Shown: one piece after another, positions 45,605 through 57,390 of the stretch
Numbering within the stretch: position 1 is the stretch's first letter
Layout: every line of letters begins with the position of its first letter
Notes under the pieces: generated by a model
What the model was told of the DNA's origin: nothing
The model's database searches: none
The model's input: the letters and a program-made list of their open reading frames with translations, nothing else
Made by a program: the position numbers and the translations under genes
Origin: Armigeres subalbatus
Taxonomy: Eukaryota > Arthropoda > Insecta > Diptera > Culicidae
Reading direction: 5' to 3'
DNA length: 64,000 nt
Assembly: GCF_024139115.2 (NCBI RefSeq)
Contig: NC_085140.1
Span: 424,847,781-424,911,780, forward strand

Positions 45605-46357
45605 GTTATACATATAGAAATTTGATAATACAAATATCGAGTTATACAAAATTACGAATTTTACAAAAATGCTTATCATTGCATATTTGTAACATTTGCA
45701 TTTTTGTCGATTTTGAGATAGGCTCATGAAACATCTCCGAATAACTAGTTCTTTCAGCTGACCAGGTGAAATAAGAAAGCTCGGTCCAAAAAAAAATATT
45801 AAGTTTTTTGTAAAATTAAGCAAAGTTACCACATAATCGTAATACTGGAAAACTTTACTGCCGGTACGTCATATGCTGTGTACACAAATTTTCGCAATAA
45901 ATTTGCACTCAAACACTAAATAATGGAAATGTTTCTACCGAAAATTCCTACAAAATAAAATGTTTGTGCAACTTTTGAGAATTTCTAGAAAATCATTGAT
46001 ATTTGCATACTTATGCATATCACAAACTTCATCGGTCCATTTCTCCCATGCCTACTTTTGTCGATTGTTACAAATATGCGATCATAGACAGTAGATCTCT
46101 AAGAAATTAAATTTAACAAATAAAACAACATTGAAATAGCAAGAAAGTTTTTACAACAAAATATTCTCATATGAAATACGTTTATTCGGAAAACTCAACG
46201 TAACGGAGCCGAAATCTTTTCTATGCCATTTTTATTACATTTTTATTCTGCATTTTTAAAACCGGGTACTTCTGGGAACCGAAACACTCGCGGATGATTC
46301 GAGAAGTGTCAGGCTATTTGACCGAATAGTTGAGAAAGAATCTTCATATTGCGGAAG
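45605..46357. other. unassigned AT-rich DNA
   Basis: Nothing recognised; short frames only. Confidence 0.4.
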
Positions 46358-46950
46358 GAGAAAAGTAAGGAATGAGAAGAGTGTAGTGAGAATTTGCGAA
46401 GTGTGAAATAAGACTTTTCTCATTTCACAAAAAATGTACGTTAGTGAGAAGTGAAATGAGAAGTGTGAAATAAAAAGTGAGATGTGAAATGTAAAATGTG
46501 AAAAGCGAGAAGTGACATCTGAGTAATAAGAAATGTAAAAAGTGTATTGTGAGTTGTGAAAAGTTAGAAGTAAGATACGACATGAGAAAAGTGAGAAGCG
46601 AGAACTGAGGAGTGAAAAATGAGAACTGAGGAGTGAAAAATGAGAACTGAGTAGTAAGTGAAGAGAAATGATAAGTAAGAAGTGAGATGTGAGAAATTAA
46701 AGTTTAAAATTATTTAATCATTATTCCATTAAAAACAGTACTTATTATTCCATTCTTCTTGCTTTTTGACGAAAGCTTATTTTTCAGATGTCACATCTCG
46801 CTTCTCACATTTTACTTTTCACATCTCACTTTTTATTTCTCACTTCTCAATTCACTTCTTACTAACGTACATTTTTTGTGAAATGAGAAATGTCTTATTT
46901 CACACTTCGCAAATTCTCACTACACTTTTCTCATTCCTTACTTTTCTTCT
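46358..46950. repeat. foldback of GTGAGAAGTGAAATG-type low-complexity repeats
   Basis: About 160 bp at 46358-46520 (purine-rich GTGAGAAGTGAAAT motifs) is inversely repeated at 46785-46945 (CATTTCACTTCTCAC), including the unique landmark ACGTACATTTTTTGTGAAATG and its complement. The 260-bp middle continues the GAGAAGTGA motif on its left side. Confidence 0.75.
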
Positions 46951-47865
46951 TACTATCTCGTACTTCTGTTTTCTTCTTTCTACCTCCCGATTTCATTATA
47001 CACTGGTTTCTTTTTTTATACGATTTATATTTTCTCAATTTTGCACTCATCCCAAATGTTGAACGTATATTAACCACCGTGTGATTTTTCTTTGAAATAT
47101 TTAGGATTTTTTAAAACATGTTGCAATATATAAAATAATTTGATGGACATGACATCAACATGTTTAAAAGCAAGTTCGTCTAACGCTTAATTTTTTATCG
47201 AGGCAATGTCGGACGGTAACATTGAATCTGATTGTTCTCTGCAGTAACATAAATAATTTATTGGCAAGAATGATCATATGGAGTAAATTAGACAGTAGAA
47301 TTTTGAAACGGATTTATCATATTAAAGCCCATTTTCGTCATTGCAAAAAAAAAAATAGCGAGTGCAACTCTTTGCAAAACTCGATTTTTTAAGTACTCGT
47401 AGTAAACGTACAGCTCGTACTGAAAAAAAATCTTTTTGCAACTAATTACACAAACTACCATTTTGTAACGGAATGATGAGAAACGTAATGATGATAGTTC
47501 CAGAAAACGATCTGTAAGAGGAAGCACTCCAGAGTTTAGTACCTCAAGCCTCATCCTGTGCTGAGTCCGTTGAAATGTCAGCATATGAGTTTTCGCAGCA
47601 GACTTTTACCGTAGAAAATCCGATACCCAACTTTTTTCTTTTCACTAGGAAAACCAAAATGAGTATTTTCAACACAATTCTCCAACCGCAAAAAAAAAAT
47701 TCTCGAAAAGCTTACGCAGACACTACAGCATCACGATTGAACAGTACGAGTTACAATCGGATGTGATGTTACACTTGTCTCCAATCTTAAGAAACAATAT
47801 TGTTCTCCAGAAACTGATTGAATATGTTAAAAATTGCCTCTTTGCGACATCGAATCCATCTGAAA
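46951..47865. other. unassigned
   Basis: AT-rich; frames of about 98 codons on the minus strand (47288-47584) show no domain. Confidence 0.4.
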
Positions 47866-47907
47866 CAATTGTTTTTCCGCGTTTGTATACAAGTTTGATA
47901 AATTTAT

Positions 47908-48383
47908 GACAAAACATACTTTTGCATATAAACAATAAAGACGGATCCATAAAAAAATTAAAAACGATCCGTAAATAACAACTGAATGTTCCATTAAACG
48001 CTACCATAAATCCATAAAATAGTTCAGGAGATTCCATAAAGAATAATTTTTCGATCCATAACTAAGCTAAAATTTAGCAATTAATAAAGATATATGTTTT
48101 ATTCATTCACAAGATAAAACAATACATGAACGTATGACAAATGATCCATAAAAACTATATTTTGATCCATAAAACTTCACATTTGCGCATTTTTTTATCG
48201 TGATGATGATCCATAATTTCCAAAGATTTATGGATCATAAAATTATTCTTTATGGAATCTCCTGGAATATTTTATGGATTTATGGTAGCGTTTTATGGAA
48301 CATTCAGATGTTATTTACGGATCGTTTTTCATTCTGTTATGGATCGTTTTTGCACATTGAACGGTGCAAAGTAAGGGCTGCCT
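47908..48383. mobile_element. foldback element dense in TCCATAAA motifs
   Basis: Arms of about 115 bp (47938-48058 and 48225-48352) are inverted copies at roughly 90% identity. TCCATAAA or its complement occurs about 14 times in both arms and loop. AAATTTAT flanks it at 47900-47907 and 48384-48391, an 8-bp duplication. The homologous segment at 36646-36790 lacks the insertion. Non-coding. Confidence 0.65.
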
Positions 48384-48558
48384 AAATTTATTATCATAGC
48401 TTGTTATGATTCGGTTTATGCCTTTCTTTTATCGTTGATCGTTATCTATTGAGAGCGATTTCTGCAAACCCTGTCCGAAAGGTAAAATTTGAATTCAAGC
48501 TAATCGCTGGGAATAAGATTTTGATACCCTTACATGAGCATTTTGAATTAAAAGTCAT
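48384..48558 (+). repeat. downstream part of the repeat also at 36680-36790
   Basis: TTATCATAGCTTGTTATGAT through ATTGAGAGCGATTTCTGC matches 36706-36787 in order and orientation. Confidence 0.6.
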
Positions 48559-48569
48559 GTCTGCAACCG

Positions 48570-49097
48570 GGGCCCTCCTTAGCCGTGCGGTAAGATGCGC
48601 GGCTACAAAGCAAGACCATGCTGAGGGTGGCTGGGTTCGATTCCCGGTGCCGGTCTAGACAATTTTCGGATTGGAAATTGTCTCGACTTCCCTGGGCATA
48701 AAAGTATCATCGTGTTAGCCTCATGATATACGAATGCAGAAATGGTAACTTGGCTTAGAAACCTTGCAGTTAATAACTGTGGAAGTGCTTTATGAACACT
48801 AAGGGTATGTCTCATTTGGAGAATTAAACTTAAAAGTGACAGTTCGAGAATTAAAAAATCACCCCGTTATAAGAATGGCTGGTGCTACCCAGCAATTCCA
48901 ATAGGACATCGATGGAAAATGATTCGATATCTGTCAAAAGTAATCTTGCTCTGCGAGCAGGGTTATTTGATAATTATTGAAATGTCACTTTTAAGTTTAA
49001 TTTCAGTTTAATTATCCAATTGAGACAGACCCTAAGCTGCGAGGCGGCTCTGTCCCAGTGTGGGGATGCCAACAAAGAAGAAGAAGAAGAAGAAGAA
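48570..49097 (+). mobile_element. tRNA-derived SINE (Feilai-like), full length, with nested MITE
   Basis: It begins GGCCCTCCTTAGCCGTGCGG, with box A intact, box B GGTTCGATTCCC at 48631-48642, the family body and a (GAA)n tail at 49073-49097. An 11-bp target duplication GTCTGCAACCG flanks it at 48559-48569 and 49098-49108. A MITE (48804-49031) interrupts the body at CACTAAG; taking it out gives the same order as in the other copies. Confidence 0.9.
48804..49031. mobile_element. 228-bp MITE nested in a SINE
   Basis: Imperfect inverted ends of about 60 bp start GGTATGTCTCATTTGGAGAA on the left and GGTCTGTCTCAATTGGATAA inward from the right. CTAAG at 48799-48803 and 49032-49036 is a 5-bp target duplication. 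No coding capacity. Confidence 0.85.
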
Positions 49098-49108
49098 GTC
49101 TGCAACCG

Positions 49109-49387
49109 AATTCCGAAGGTTTCTTGCGAAGAAAAATATTAGTTCACATATTGTGTCTTTTGATGTCTTTTGACAACTATTTGCATACCGATTATTCAAA
49201 ACATCCTCATATCAAAAATAAAACTTGTTTTCGTTTATTGTTATTGAAATAATGAAGAAAAAAAATTATAAATATTCAATCTAGTGACGAAAGAATGCAG
49301 TAACAGCAACATTGTTGTGATTTCTATCTGTCTGAAAAAAAAACGAATGCTCTAACTTTATTCCTCGAAAACACCGAACCATTAGCA
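49109..49387. other. unassigned
   Basis: AT-rich DNA between SINE and minisatellite; nothing seen. Confidence 0.4.
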
Positions 49388-50063
49388 TTTAGCTTAGCTT
49401 TAGCTTAGCTTTAGCTTAGCTTTAGCTTAGCTTTAGCTTAGCTTTAGCTTAGCTTTAGCTTAGCTTTAGCTTAGCTTTAGCTTAGCTTTAGCTTAGCTTT
49501 AGCTTAGCTTTAGCTTAGCTTTAGCTTAGCTTTAGCTTAGCTTTAGCTTAGCTTTATCTTAGCTTTAGCTTAGCTTTAGCTTAGCTTTAGCTTAGCTTTA
49601 GCTTAGCTTTAGCTTAGCTTTAGCTTAGCTTTAGCTTAGCTTTAGCTCCACCAACAGCTTTAAGCCTGTTAGCAGCTTTAGCTTAAGCCCCAAGCCCCAC
49701 CCCAGCTTTAACTTAGCTTTGTTAGCTTTAGCTTTCCAGCTTAACAGCTGTTAGCTTCCCAGGCAGCTTTAGCTTAGCTTTAGATTTAGCTTAACTTTAG
49801 CTTAGCTTTAGCTTAACCTTAGCTTAGCCTTAGCTTAGCTTTAGCTTTAGCTTAACTTTAGCTTAGCTTTAGCTTAGCTTTAGCTTAGCTTTAGCTTAGC
49901 TTTAGCTTAGCTTTAGCTTAGCTTTAGCTTAGCTTTAGCTTAGCTTTAGCTTAGCTTTAGCTTAGCTTTAGCTTAGCTTTAGCTTAGCTTTAGCTTAGCT
50001 TAGCTTTAGCTTAGCTTAGCTTTAGCTTAGCTTTAGCTTAGCTTTAGCTTAGCTTAGCTTTTG
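49388..50063 (+). repeat. 11-bp (TTTAGCTTAGC) minisatellite
   Basis: Nearly pure TTTAGC+TTAGC alternation at 49388-49647 and 49781-50063, with an irregular C-rich middle (49648-49780) in which the units are broken by CCACC, CCCAAGCCCC and AACAGCTG pieces. Total about 676 bp. Confidence 0.95.
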
Positions 50064-52519
50064 AAATCTGCGTACTGTTTATTATGATAGTTGATTGTGC
50101 ACATACATATGTACATACCAAGATATTCAAATAATTCGGATGTTTTGGAATGTTTGCCTTGAAAAAAATGTAATCAAATGATGAATCAAACACGATTCTT
50201 CTTATTTTTCAATGGGTCTACATTCCAACTGGAACTTGGCTTGATTTTCAACTTAGCGTTCTATTAGCATTTCCACAGTTATTTATTGAAAGCTTTTCTA
50301 TGCTTGCCATTGCATGAGTATGTATCTTGAGTGGCAATTAAGTACAATGGATGCATGCCCAGGGAACCGAGAATATTTCCCACATTATTTTACACTCATT
50401 ATTGGGAGTGAAGACTCAATTATACCGTCAAATTCCATCCCAGAAAAATCTCTTATCGAGTTTCTCCCACAAAAATTTCGAAGAAATTTAAATTCTCGTT
50501 TTCTTTTTCATCTGTCAAAAAATTTCTTCCACACTTTCGTCGGAATTCCAAAATAAGAAAATTTTGAAAATCTCTTCGAAAATTTCTTTTCTTACAAGAG
50601 ATTTTTTTACCGGAATTCGGCTGCTGGTGGTATAATTATTAGGAGTAGAAACGATCCGGTAAATTCTGTTTTTTTTTTACATCACATTTACAGAGATTTG
50701 CGTTCCTGATCTTGGTTATTTTTATAAGATTTTTACTTTCAAATTATTCGTTTTTATTTAAAGAATATTCTATACTATTATAAAGAAATCATAAATGCGT
50801 ACAGTTTTCACAATTCTTGCATTTCTTACAGCTTTCGCAAACCCTGAAAGAGTTGTGTTTCAAGACCCTAACAATCCATTTGGATTATGGCTACATAGCT
50901 GACTAATTAGCCCTGCTCAATGTTTGTCTTTTCCAGAAAGTACAGGCCCTGTGTGTGTGGGGAGCCGTGGTCTGGTCATGTAGGTCTCCTTCGCCAATTA
51001 ACAGCGAAGAATGCGAACCGCCACTTTGCGCGACTTGTTAGAGCCCATTGTCTGATTGTCGCTCTCGTCTCGTGTAAAGTAGGAAAACTCTCGTCACCTT
51101 CCAATCCAATACCCCCCAGCCAGTGCAAATAAAACGCCTTGTGTTCTGCCGAGCTGCCTGCCTTATGTTCGTTTGTTGTTGTTGTTCTTCGGAGTTCGGT
51201 GCATTTAAAGCAAGTTGGTTCACACTTTTTGCGTAACTTCACCTCGCCAGCACACAGTTTGGGGTGGATGTGCAATCATGTTCGCGTAGCGAATTGAATC
51301 AAAAGCCGTTTTTTAATAGTGCAACAAAAATGTTGGTCCCATTTTTGCCATATTTTTCGAAACACGTAGTCGACGACTACGACGACGATGGTTGTACTGT
51401 GCCCGCGTTGGTGGTTCGGTGCGTTGGTCCGAAAATGATACGCCCATCATATAGAAGATGGACTAACTGTTACAGTTTTCCAGTTACCGAGTTGCACCGT
51501 TTCTGGTTGGCAGAAGACATTTCATCAATGAGGGCACGAGCAAGTGACGATTTGTGGGCTAATGAAGTCGTAAAGTGATTGACAGATAGCATTGTGTTTT
51601 TCGTTTGCAAGGAAATATGGAATGAGGCCCAAGTTATGACATGAGGCACAGCGTCAGTATATCTACGAGACTAATGAAATTTTATCATTTTGAAATGTGG
51701 GACACTTTATTCTACTTTGAACAATCTTATCGCAACCAAGAAAGGGTCATCTACACTCGTGACCAACTCTCTAATTCTATCCTATCACCATGTACGCAAA
51801 AAATAGAGGTTTTTTGACAGCCTGACACATTAGTTGGCCTAAATAAGGAGACCTTTAGGCTATTACGGATAACATGTGTAGAAAGCCTAATTAAATTACC
51901 TACAAAGACATTCATAAATCTTTTAAAAATCAACAATTGTGCCAAAACATTGAAGCTCTTGACGCTTAAAACTGATTTAACTTTCACAGACTTCCGGAAA
52001 AACATTCCACTATGTGCCACCATGTGCATCTTCCGCAAGTGGGAGCAATTAAACCATCGTCGTTCAAAGAGCCCATATCCGTGTCTCGTACGGGCCATCG
52101 AACCACACTAAACACTGCCATGGGCGCATGGGTTGATTAAAATACCTGTTTGGCCAATTCGTCAACGCGGTGTGACGCGGACGTGAGTTTGGCCTGGAAG
52201 CCCATCATCAGCAGAGGTGTGCTCACAATTTGTGTTTAGATTATACCGCGATGCGATCGCGTCACTGATGGTGCACTTTACGACTGCGACGCGTTGCGGT
52301 GGAAGCACGGCCTATCATGGCGATTAAATTTTTCTGACCCGTCGAAATAGGGAAATTGATAAGTAGAGGCTACATGTGTTAGAGGCGGCTTTCCAAACCG
52401 ACAAAGTTGTACTAAGTAATGTGTTTGCCGAGTCAGCCAGTCCAGTTTTTTTTTATTTCGAATATATGTATTCAGCAACGCACTCAATGTCATATACATA
52501 AAAGAACACAGATTTTTAT
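50064..52519. other. unassigned; inverted pair near 50440-50630
   Basis: Around 50434-50630 AAAAATCTCTTATCGAG and the complement of CTTACAAGAGATTTTTTTAC form imperfect inverted ends, suggesting a small decayed MITE. 50960-51570 is GC-richer with overlapping frames of 70-104 codons on both strands. No known domain. Confidence 0.35.
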
Positions 52520-52528
52520 AATGTATGT

Positions 52529-53194
52529 TAGGGTGGCTCAAAAAACACTTTTTCAAAAATTTTGATGGGCCGCCCTCTTATTAGGTTCTATGTGATGCCC
52601 TGATGCTCTGGACAAAATTTCAGCCAAATCGGTCAACGTTTGGGCGGTGCTAATTTCGTCGGAAGTTTATATGGAAAAATGTATGCAGAAACATCCAAAA
52701 ACAGTGATTTGCAGTTGGACGGCACAATTTACGATAAAGAACAATGATACTCATTCAGTTCTTGTAGAATTAAATACAGAATGTAATGCTGAAAACCGCG
52801 AGAAGATTAGAGTTTATTTAGCAAAGATATTAGCATTTTATTGGAGTGTTGTAGGGGTGAATTTATTTCTTTTCAAAGGTAAAAGAAACGAAATTTACTC
52901 AAACCCTACTACAGAGAAATGTTAATAACTTAGCCGGGCAAACTCTAATCTTCTCGCGGTTTTCTGCATAACATTCTGTATTAAATTCTACAATTCAACT
53001 GCAATTCACTGTTTCTGGATGTTTCTGCATACATTTTTGCATATAAACTTCCAACGAGTTTAGCACCGCCCAAACGTTGACCGATTTGGCTGAAATTTTG
53101 TCCAGAGCATCAGGGCATCAAATAGAACAAAATAAGAGGGCGGCCCATCAAAAAAATTGAAAAAAAATTTCCCATACTAATTTGAGCCACCCTA
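52529..53194. mobile_element. hAT-like foldback, TAGGGTGGCTCA ends
   Basis: A perfect 12-bp terminal inverted repeat TAGGGTGGCTCA and a perfect 8-bp target duplication ATGTATGT (52521-52528 and 53195-53202) mark the ends. Inverted similarity continues for about 280 bp on each side (GGGCGGTGCTAA, AACGTTGACCGATTTGGCTG). The central plus frame 52647-52925 is a by-product of the fold. Related by its ends to 31756-32513. Confidence 0.85.
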
Positions 53195-53202
53195 ATGTAT
53201 GT

Positions 53203-53920
53203 ATTAGATCTGTTCAAATTTCAAAAAGTTTCTTAAAATCGACCGGTCAACTGGTATTCACAATTCTTATGCTACGATATACTTCTGGTGAAAATTTCAG
53301 CTCAATTGGTTGAAATTTAGGAATGCTTCAAATCGATTTAGTGTTTTTGGCATAATGTTGCCCCTAAAAAAATCGTAACTCTGAGTGGGATGAACGAAAT
53401 TCATTGCATCAACAATTAAATAAAAGCCATACCTATCCTCGAAAACTTTGTAGAACAATGTGTTATAATCGGAATACATGTTCTACGCGTTTCAACAGAT
53501 TTCGTCCTACGAGAAACTCAAAAATCAACATTTTCATTGATAAAAGGTCTATGAAATCTACATCCAGATATTTTTTGGATTGAATTTGTCGGGAGGTTGC
53601 AACTTCACATTCATTTTAGTATAGCACGGTATTAAATCTTAAGTGGGTATCACATCAAAATTGTAGAAAATTGAGGAGTGGAGTCACATTTTATTTTGCT
53701 AAATTGATTGCCTTATTACAAAGACTTGCACGCTGGCAAGCATTTCCATCGAACAAGTTACCATTGCTTTTCAATGATCGTCATCAAATATTTTTGTTCG
53801 GGACCTGAGAACAAAATGTTCCTTCTATTATCCGAAACGCATAAAAAAATTGAAGAATAACAATACAGAAATCTCGTGGGAAACCGAAGTCAGTGTCAAA
53901 TATATTTTTTTAAATAAGGG
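53203..53920. other. unassigned
   Basis: AT-rich; nothing recognised. Confidence 0.4.
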
Positions 53921-53974
53921 AGATTAGAGGTACCATTTGATAACCAGTTTAAATGGTACCTCTAATCTTTTTTT
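53921..53974 (+). other. 18-bp perfect hairpin followed by a T run
   Basis: AGATTAGAGGTACCATTT (53921-53938) is exactly complementary to 53951-53968, with a 12-nt loop, then TTTTTT. The T run would stop RNA polymerase III. It may be the end of a small DNA element or chance. Confidence 0.45.
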
Positions 53975-56435
53975 AATGAATAACAAGAAAATAATTTCAA
54001 AAAGATGTTAAAAAGGGTTAATAATTTATTTTCTCGTATTTTTAGTATATGTAGCTTATTTCTTACGCTTCTATTCTGACGAAAAAAATTTAAAGGATAC
54101 TACAAGCAAACGCAAGGTCTGAACGAGTATCACCCGAGAAAAAGGTTGAGAAGCACTGCTCTACAACGGTTTCACCTTGAATACTGTTTTACAAACACAA
54201 TAATTGAGCGCCGTCGACTTTAGTTCCTGTCTACTGCCCGTCATAGAAATATATGGCAACACTAATATCCCGCAAATTAAATTACTCCTAATTACTCGAA
54301 CGACAGCACAAAGCCACCCTACGGAGACCCTGGGAAAATTTTGCAGCATTTGCAGTTGGCTCCGAAGGTCTTTAGCGTATATCTACGCACCGTGTGTTTA
54401 CTTCATACTCGAGTAAGTACTAACATACAGTACCTAAGTACTGAATGACAATGGCCAGCACCGACAGCACCACATTGATAACCTCAACAACGACGATGTT
54501 GACGACGACTACGTCATCCATCCACTCCAACATAGAATGGAGACGTTTCCTCTCCTCATCAACGCTACTAGTACCTCCTTGAGATGCATCATCATCGCCA
54601 ACTTTTGTGCGATTGTTCAGTTCAACTGGTCAACAACATCTCGTCATATTATAGAGTAGCATCAAAATCGACAAAGTCGTCGTCCAACGGCGACAGAGCA
54701 TGGATACAGACCAGTTGGCGGGAGACGACAAGTAAGCAAGCAATCCGTCGTAGTGGAGTCGTCGCTGACGAGTCGCTCGTCTCAATTGTTGCTTGTTGTC
54801 CATTCCTGGAACGGCAAAGCTATGCTACTGCTCTTGCTCCCTCAAACCATTATGACATTTGATGCGATGTCTCTCATTCGAATGCTTCTTCACCGCGGTC
54901 CAGTCAGACAATGCAACTTTTCTGCCGATGTAGACAAAGTGTTCTGGTTTGTCTTTCTGGTTCATCCAGAAAAGCTTCATATTCACACCGCGAAAACGAA
55001 GTTTTGATGCAAAAGCCTAATGCAGCCGTAAAGTGAATCTATGACTTATAAACCTATTGCAACAATATTAAGTTGTATATTTGGATACTATGTGGATTAA
55101 TCTTCTTATTTGTTCTTTTATTCGTCTGCAATCGTGCGACTCCACTCGTAGTACAGCTCGTAGGAACATTATCAATGCAATGCTAAGGGGTTGACTAAAT
55201 GACGGTCGCTCGGAACGACTTGATGAGCAGTAAATCTTGCAACGGAAGTTTTACATTGTGATGAAAATTATGATAATACATTTGTACGACTTTTCTCCGG
55301 AGACAACTTTTGAATTGGCTGGTCGGGCATATATCTAGAAATATGCGAACGGGTTCTTCGGATCTTTTTGTGCCAGTGCGAAACAGGTTCGGTTTCGTTC
55401 TGTCAGTTAGCAATTACACAGTTAAGTGCACAGTTGTAAGAGAAAATGTTGACGGTGCAACAATGTTTCGTGTCAACTTCAATTGTATAATAAGAACTAA
55501 TATTAATAGTTGGCGTTGTTCTTATACAAAAGTAAGTAAAACATTGTTCATCTGTGAAATACCTTCGGCTCATAAGATCCATTACGGCACCATCTCTCGC
55601 TATATCAGCAACATCAGCATCAGGTATCTGATCGCGCAAGTATTTCACGTGAATAAAGCACCATGAACATCTCGGAGCCATAAAGCACACGCACATGTGG
55701 GGGGATACGTGATGATGCATATGAATTCCCCTTCACCTTTCTCGACGAGATCGCGATCGAGTTGATATACGTCGGAATATTGTCGGTATATCACGTTCGT
55801 ATCATCGTCATTGATGAATAATTGCATTGAACGAAAATGCGATGCGCGTGGTAAGATTGTATGTTTCTGTATTTTTTTGTTTGCGCAAAACTTGCTCCAA
55901 AACCCCACGCGATGTAAAATGCGATCGCTCACGCGATGGAAAGCATTGATCAGCTCACGCTCATAACACGCTAAATATGGAAATAATGCATGCCTTTATA
56001 TATGTACATCAAATCAAAAATCATTCGTAACCAATTCATAGCATTAGTGCATAAAGGTTTTTTTACAGTTTGTATCATGGTTCGGCTGTTGTTATTGTAC
56101 CTTTAACAACAGACCATAAAATAATAGTGTAATAGGCAAAAAGAATGAAGTGTTGAAAAACGTTTTGGATCTCGCATGAATTGTATCACAGACTGAACCT
56201 ACAACTGGTACTCTTGTACTCTAGTAGAGAGAGATTACTGAGTGGTTTTAGAGGTGGAAATATCTGTCAGCGTAATGATGTTTCAGTATTTATTTAAAAC
56301 TTTTGTGCATTTTTGCTTTAAATGATGTGAAGCAAAGTTGATGTGATCAGTTAGGGAAAAAAATAAGCTAATTATGGGCACTAACAACACTTGAATTGTT
56401 TGTGGGAAGTGCCCGTCATAATGATAAACTTTTTT
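53975..56435. other. unassigned; possibly unique host DNA
   Basis: 54430-55000 and 55540-55960 are GC-richer, with overlapping frames of 84-118 codons on both strands and no known domain. ACGACGA/ACAACGA-type triplets are frequent at 54490-54520. No transposon ends were seen. Confidence 0.35.
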
Positions 56436-56875
56436 TTATAAAAAAAAACCCAGATTAATCCACCTAGCGTTGGTGGTGCCTTTCTCGCATTTAGTTAAGA
56501 CACCAACCTTATATGGGGTTAATATGGTCCGATGTACCATTTTCTTCATAACTTTGAAACGCAATGACCGATCGTTATGAAATTCAATAGTGATCAACAA
56601 GGCTTTGTCCCCTGTCGAATGAAACTTGTTGCGAGAAAATCGGTTAAGGATTACTATACGAAAAGTTGTCTAATGTTTTTTATAGCTTTTGTGCACACAC
56701 ATACACACACACATACACACATACATACACACGGACAGACAGACATGTGCTCAGCTCGTCGAGCTAAGTCGATTGGTGTATAATACTATGGGTCTCAGAG
56801 GCTTCTATAAAAAGTTCGTTTTCGGAGTGAAATGATAGCCTTTCGGTTCAACTTAGTTGTACGAGAAAGGCAAAA
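56436..56875. repeat. repeat family with TTATAAAAAAAACCC start, second copy
   Basis: Same ends as 31006-31742 (ACCCAGATTAATCCACCTAG, GCCTTTCTCG at left; ACGAGAAAGGCAAAAA at right). It contains a CA/CATA microsatellite (56694-56738) and the conserved CGTCGAGCTAAGTCGATTGG tail, but only one internal block in place of the three at 31 kb. Confidence 0.75.
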
Positions 56876-57054
56876 ATCACGCTGATAAAACTTTTAAAAA
56901 ATCGCACCATGAACGCTAACCGCTAACATAACCAAAGAAAGCAACCAGACGATAAACTTACAGATAATATAAAAAATCATGTTAATAAATAATAAAGATA
57001 ATAAAGATTAAAAAAGTGAAAGCAGCTTCTTTTTTTTATTTTTACTAGGGTAAA

Positions 57055-57390
57055 ATGCCCAATAGTGGACCCCCTAGTAGCGGAATTTAGCTCTTCCTGT
57101 CATACGGAGTAGACATTTTCAATATATCAATTCTGCTTGATATCTAATAACAAGTTATGCATCCCCTCTTCACGATACGTACATAAAACACTCAAATACA
57201 CGACGTTATTCGTTGAAATTAACATTTTAAAGTCTGACTGAATTCGCCCTATAGTAGACCCCCTGGGGCCCATAATAGGAAATTGCTTCCCTATAGTCGA
57301 CACTTCATTTGATTTTCATGTTTCGTTTCGGGACGTTCTTCTTCCCTATAATGGACCCCCCAAAATATTCCTATAATGGACACTTTCGTG
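57055..57390 (+). repeat. spaced CCTATAATGGACCCC motif, five times
   Basis: Related forms occur near 57059 (CCAATAGTGGACCCC), 57249 (CCTATAGTAGACCCC), 57291 (CCTATAGTCGACACTT), 57344 (CCTATAATGGACCCC) and 57370 (CCTATAATGGACACTT). Spacing is irregular, so it is not a simple tandem repeat. Confidence 0.6.

Noticed and set aside
49388..50063. Telomeric repeat
   Set aside because: The unit is TTTAGC/TTAGC, not TTAGG, lies internally, and Diptera do not use TTAGG-type telomeres.
52647..52925. 92-codon frame
   Set aside because: It lies inside the foldback arms of an hAT-like element, whose inverted repeats explain it.
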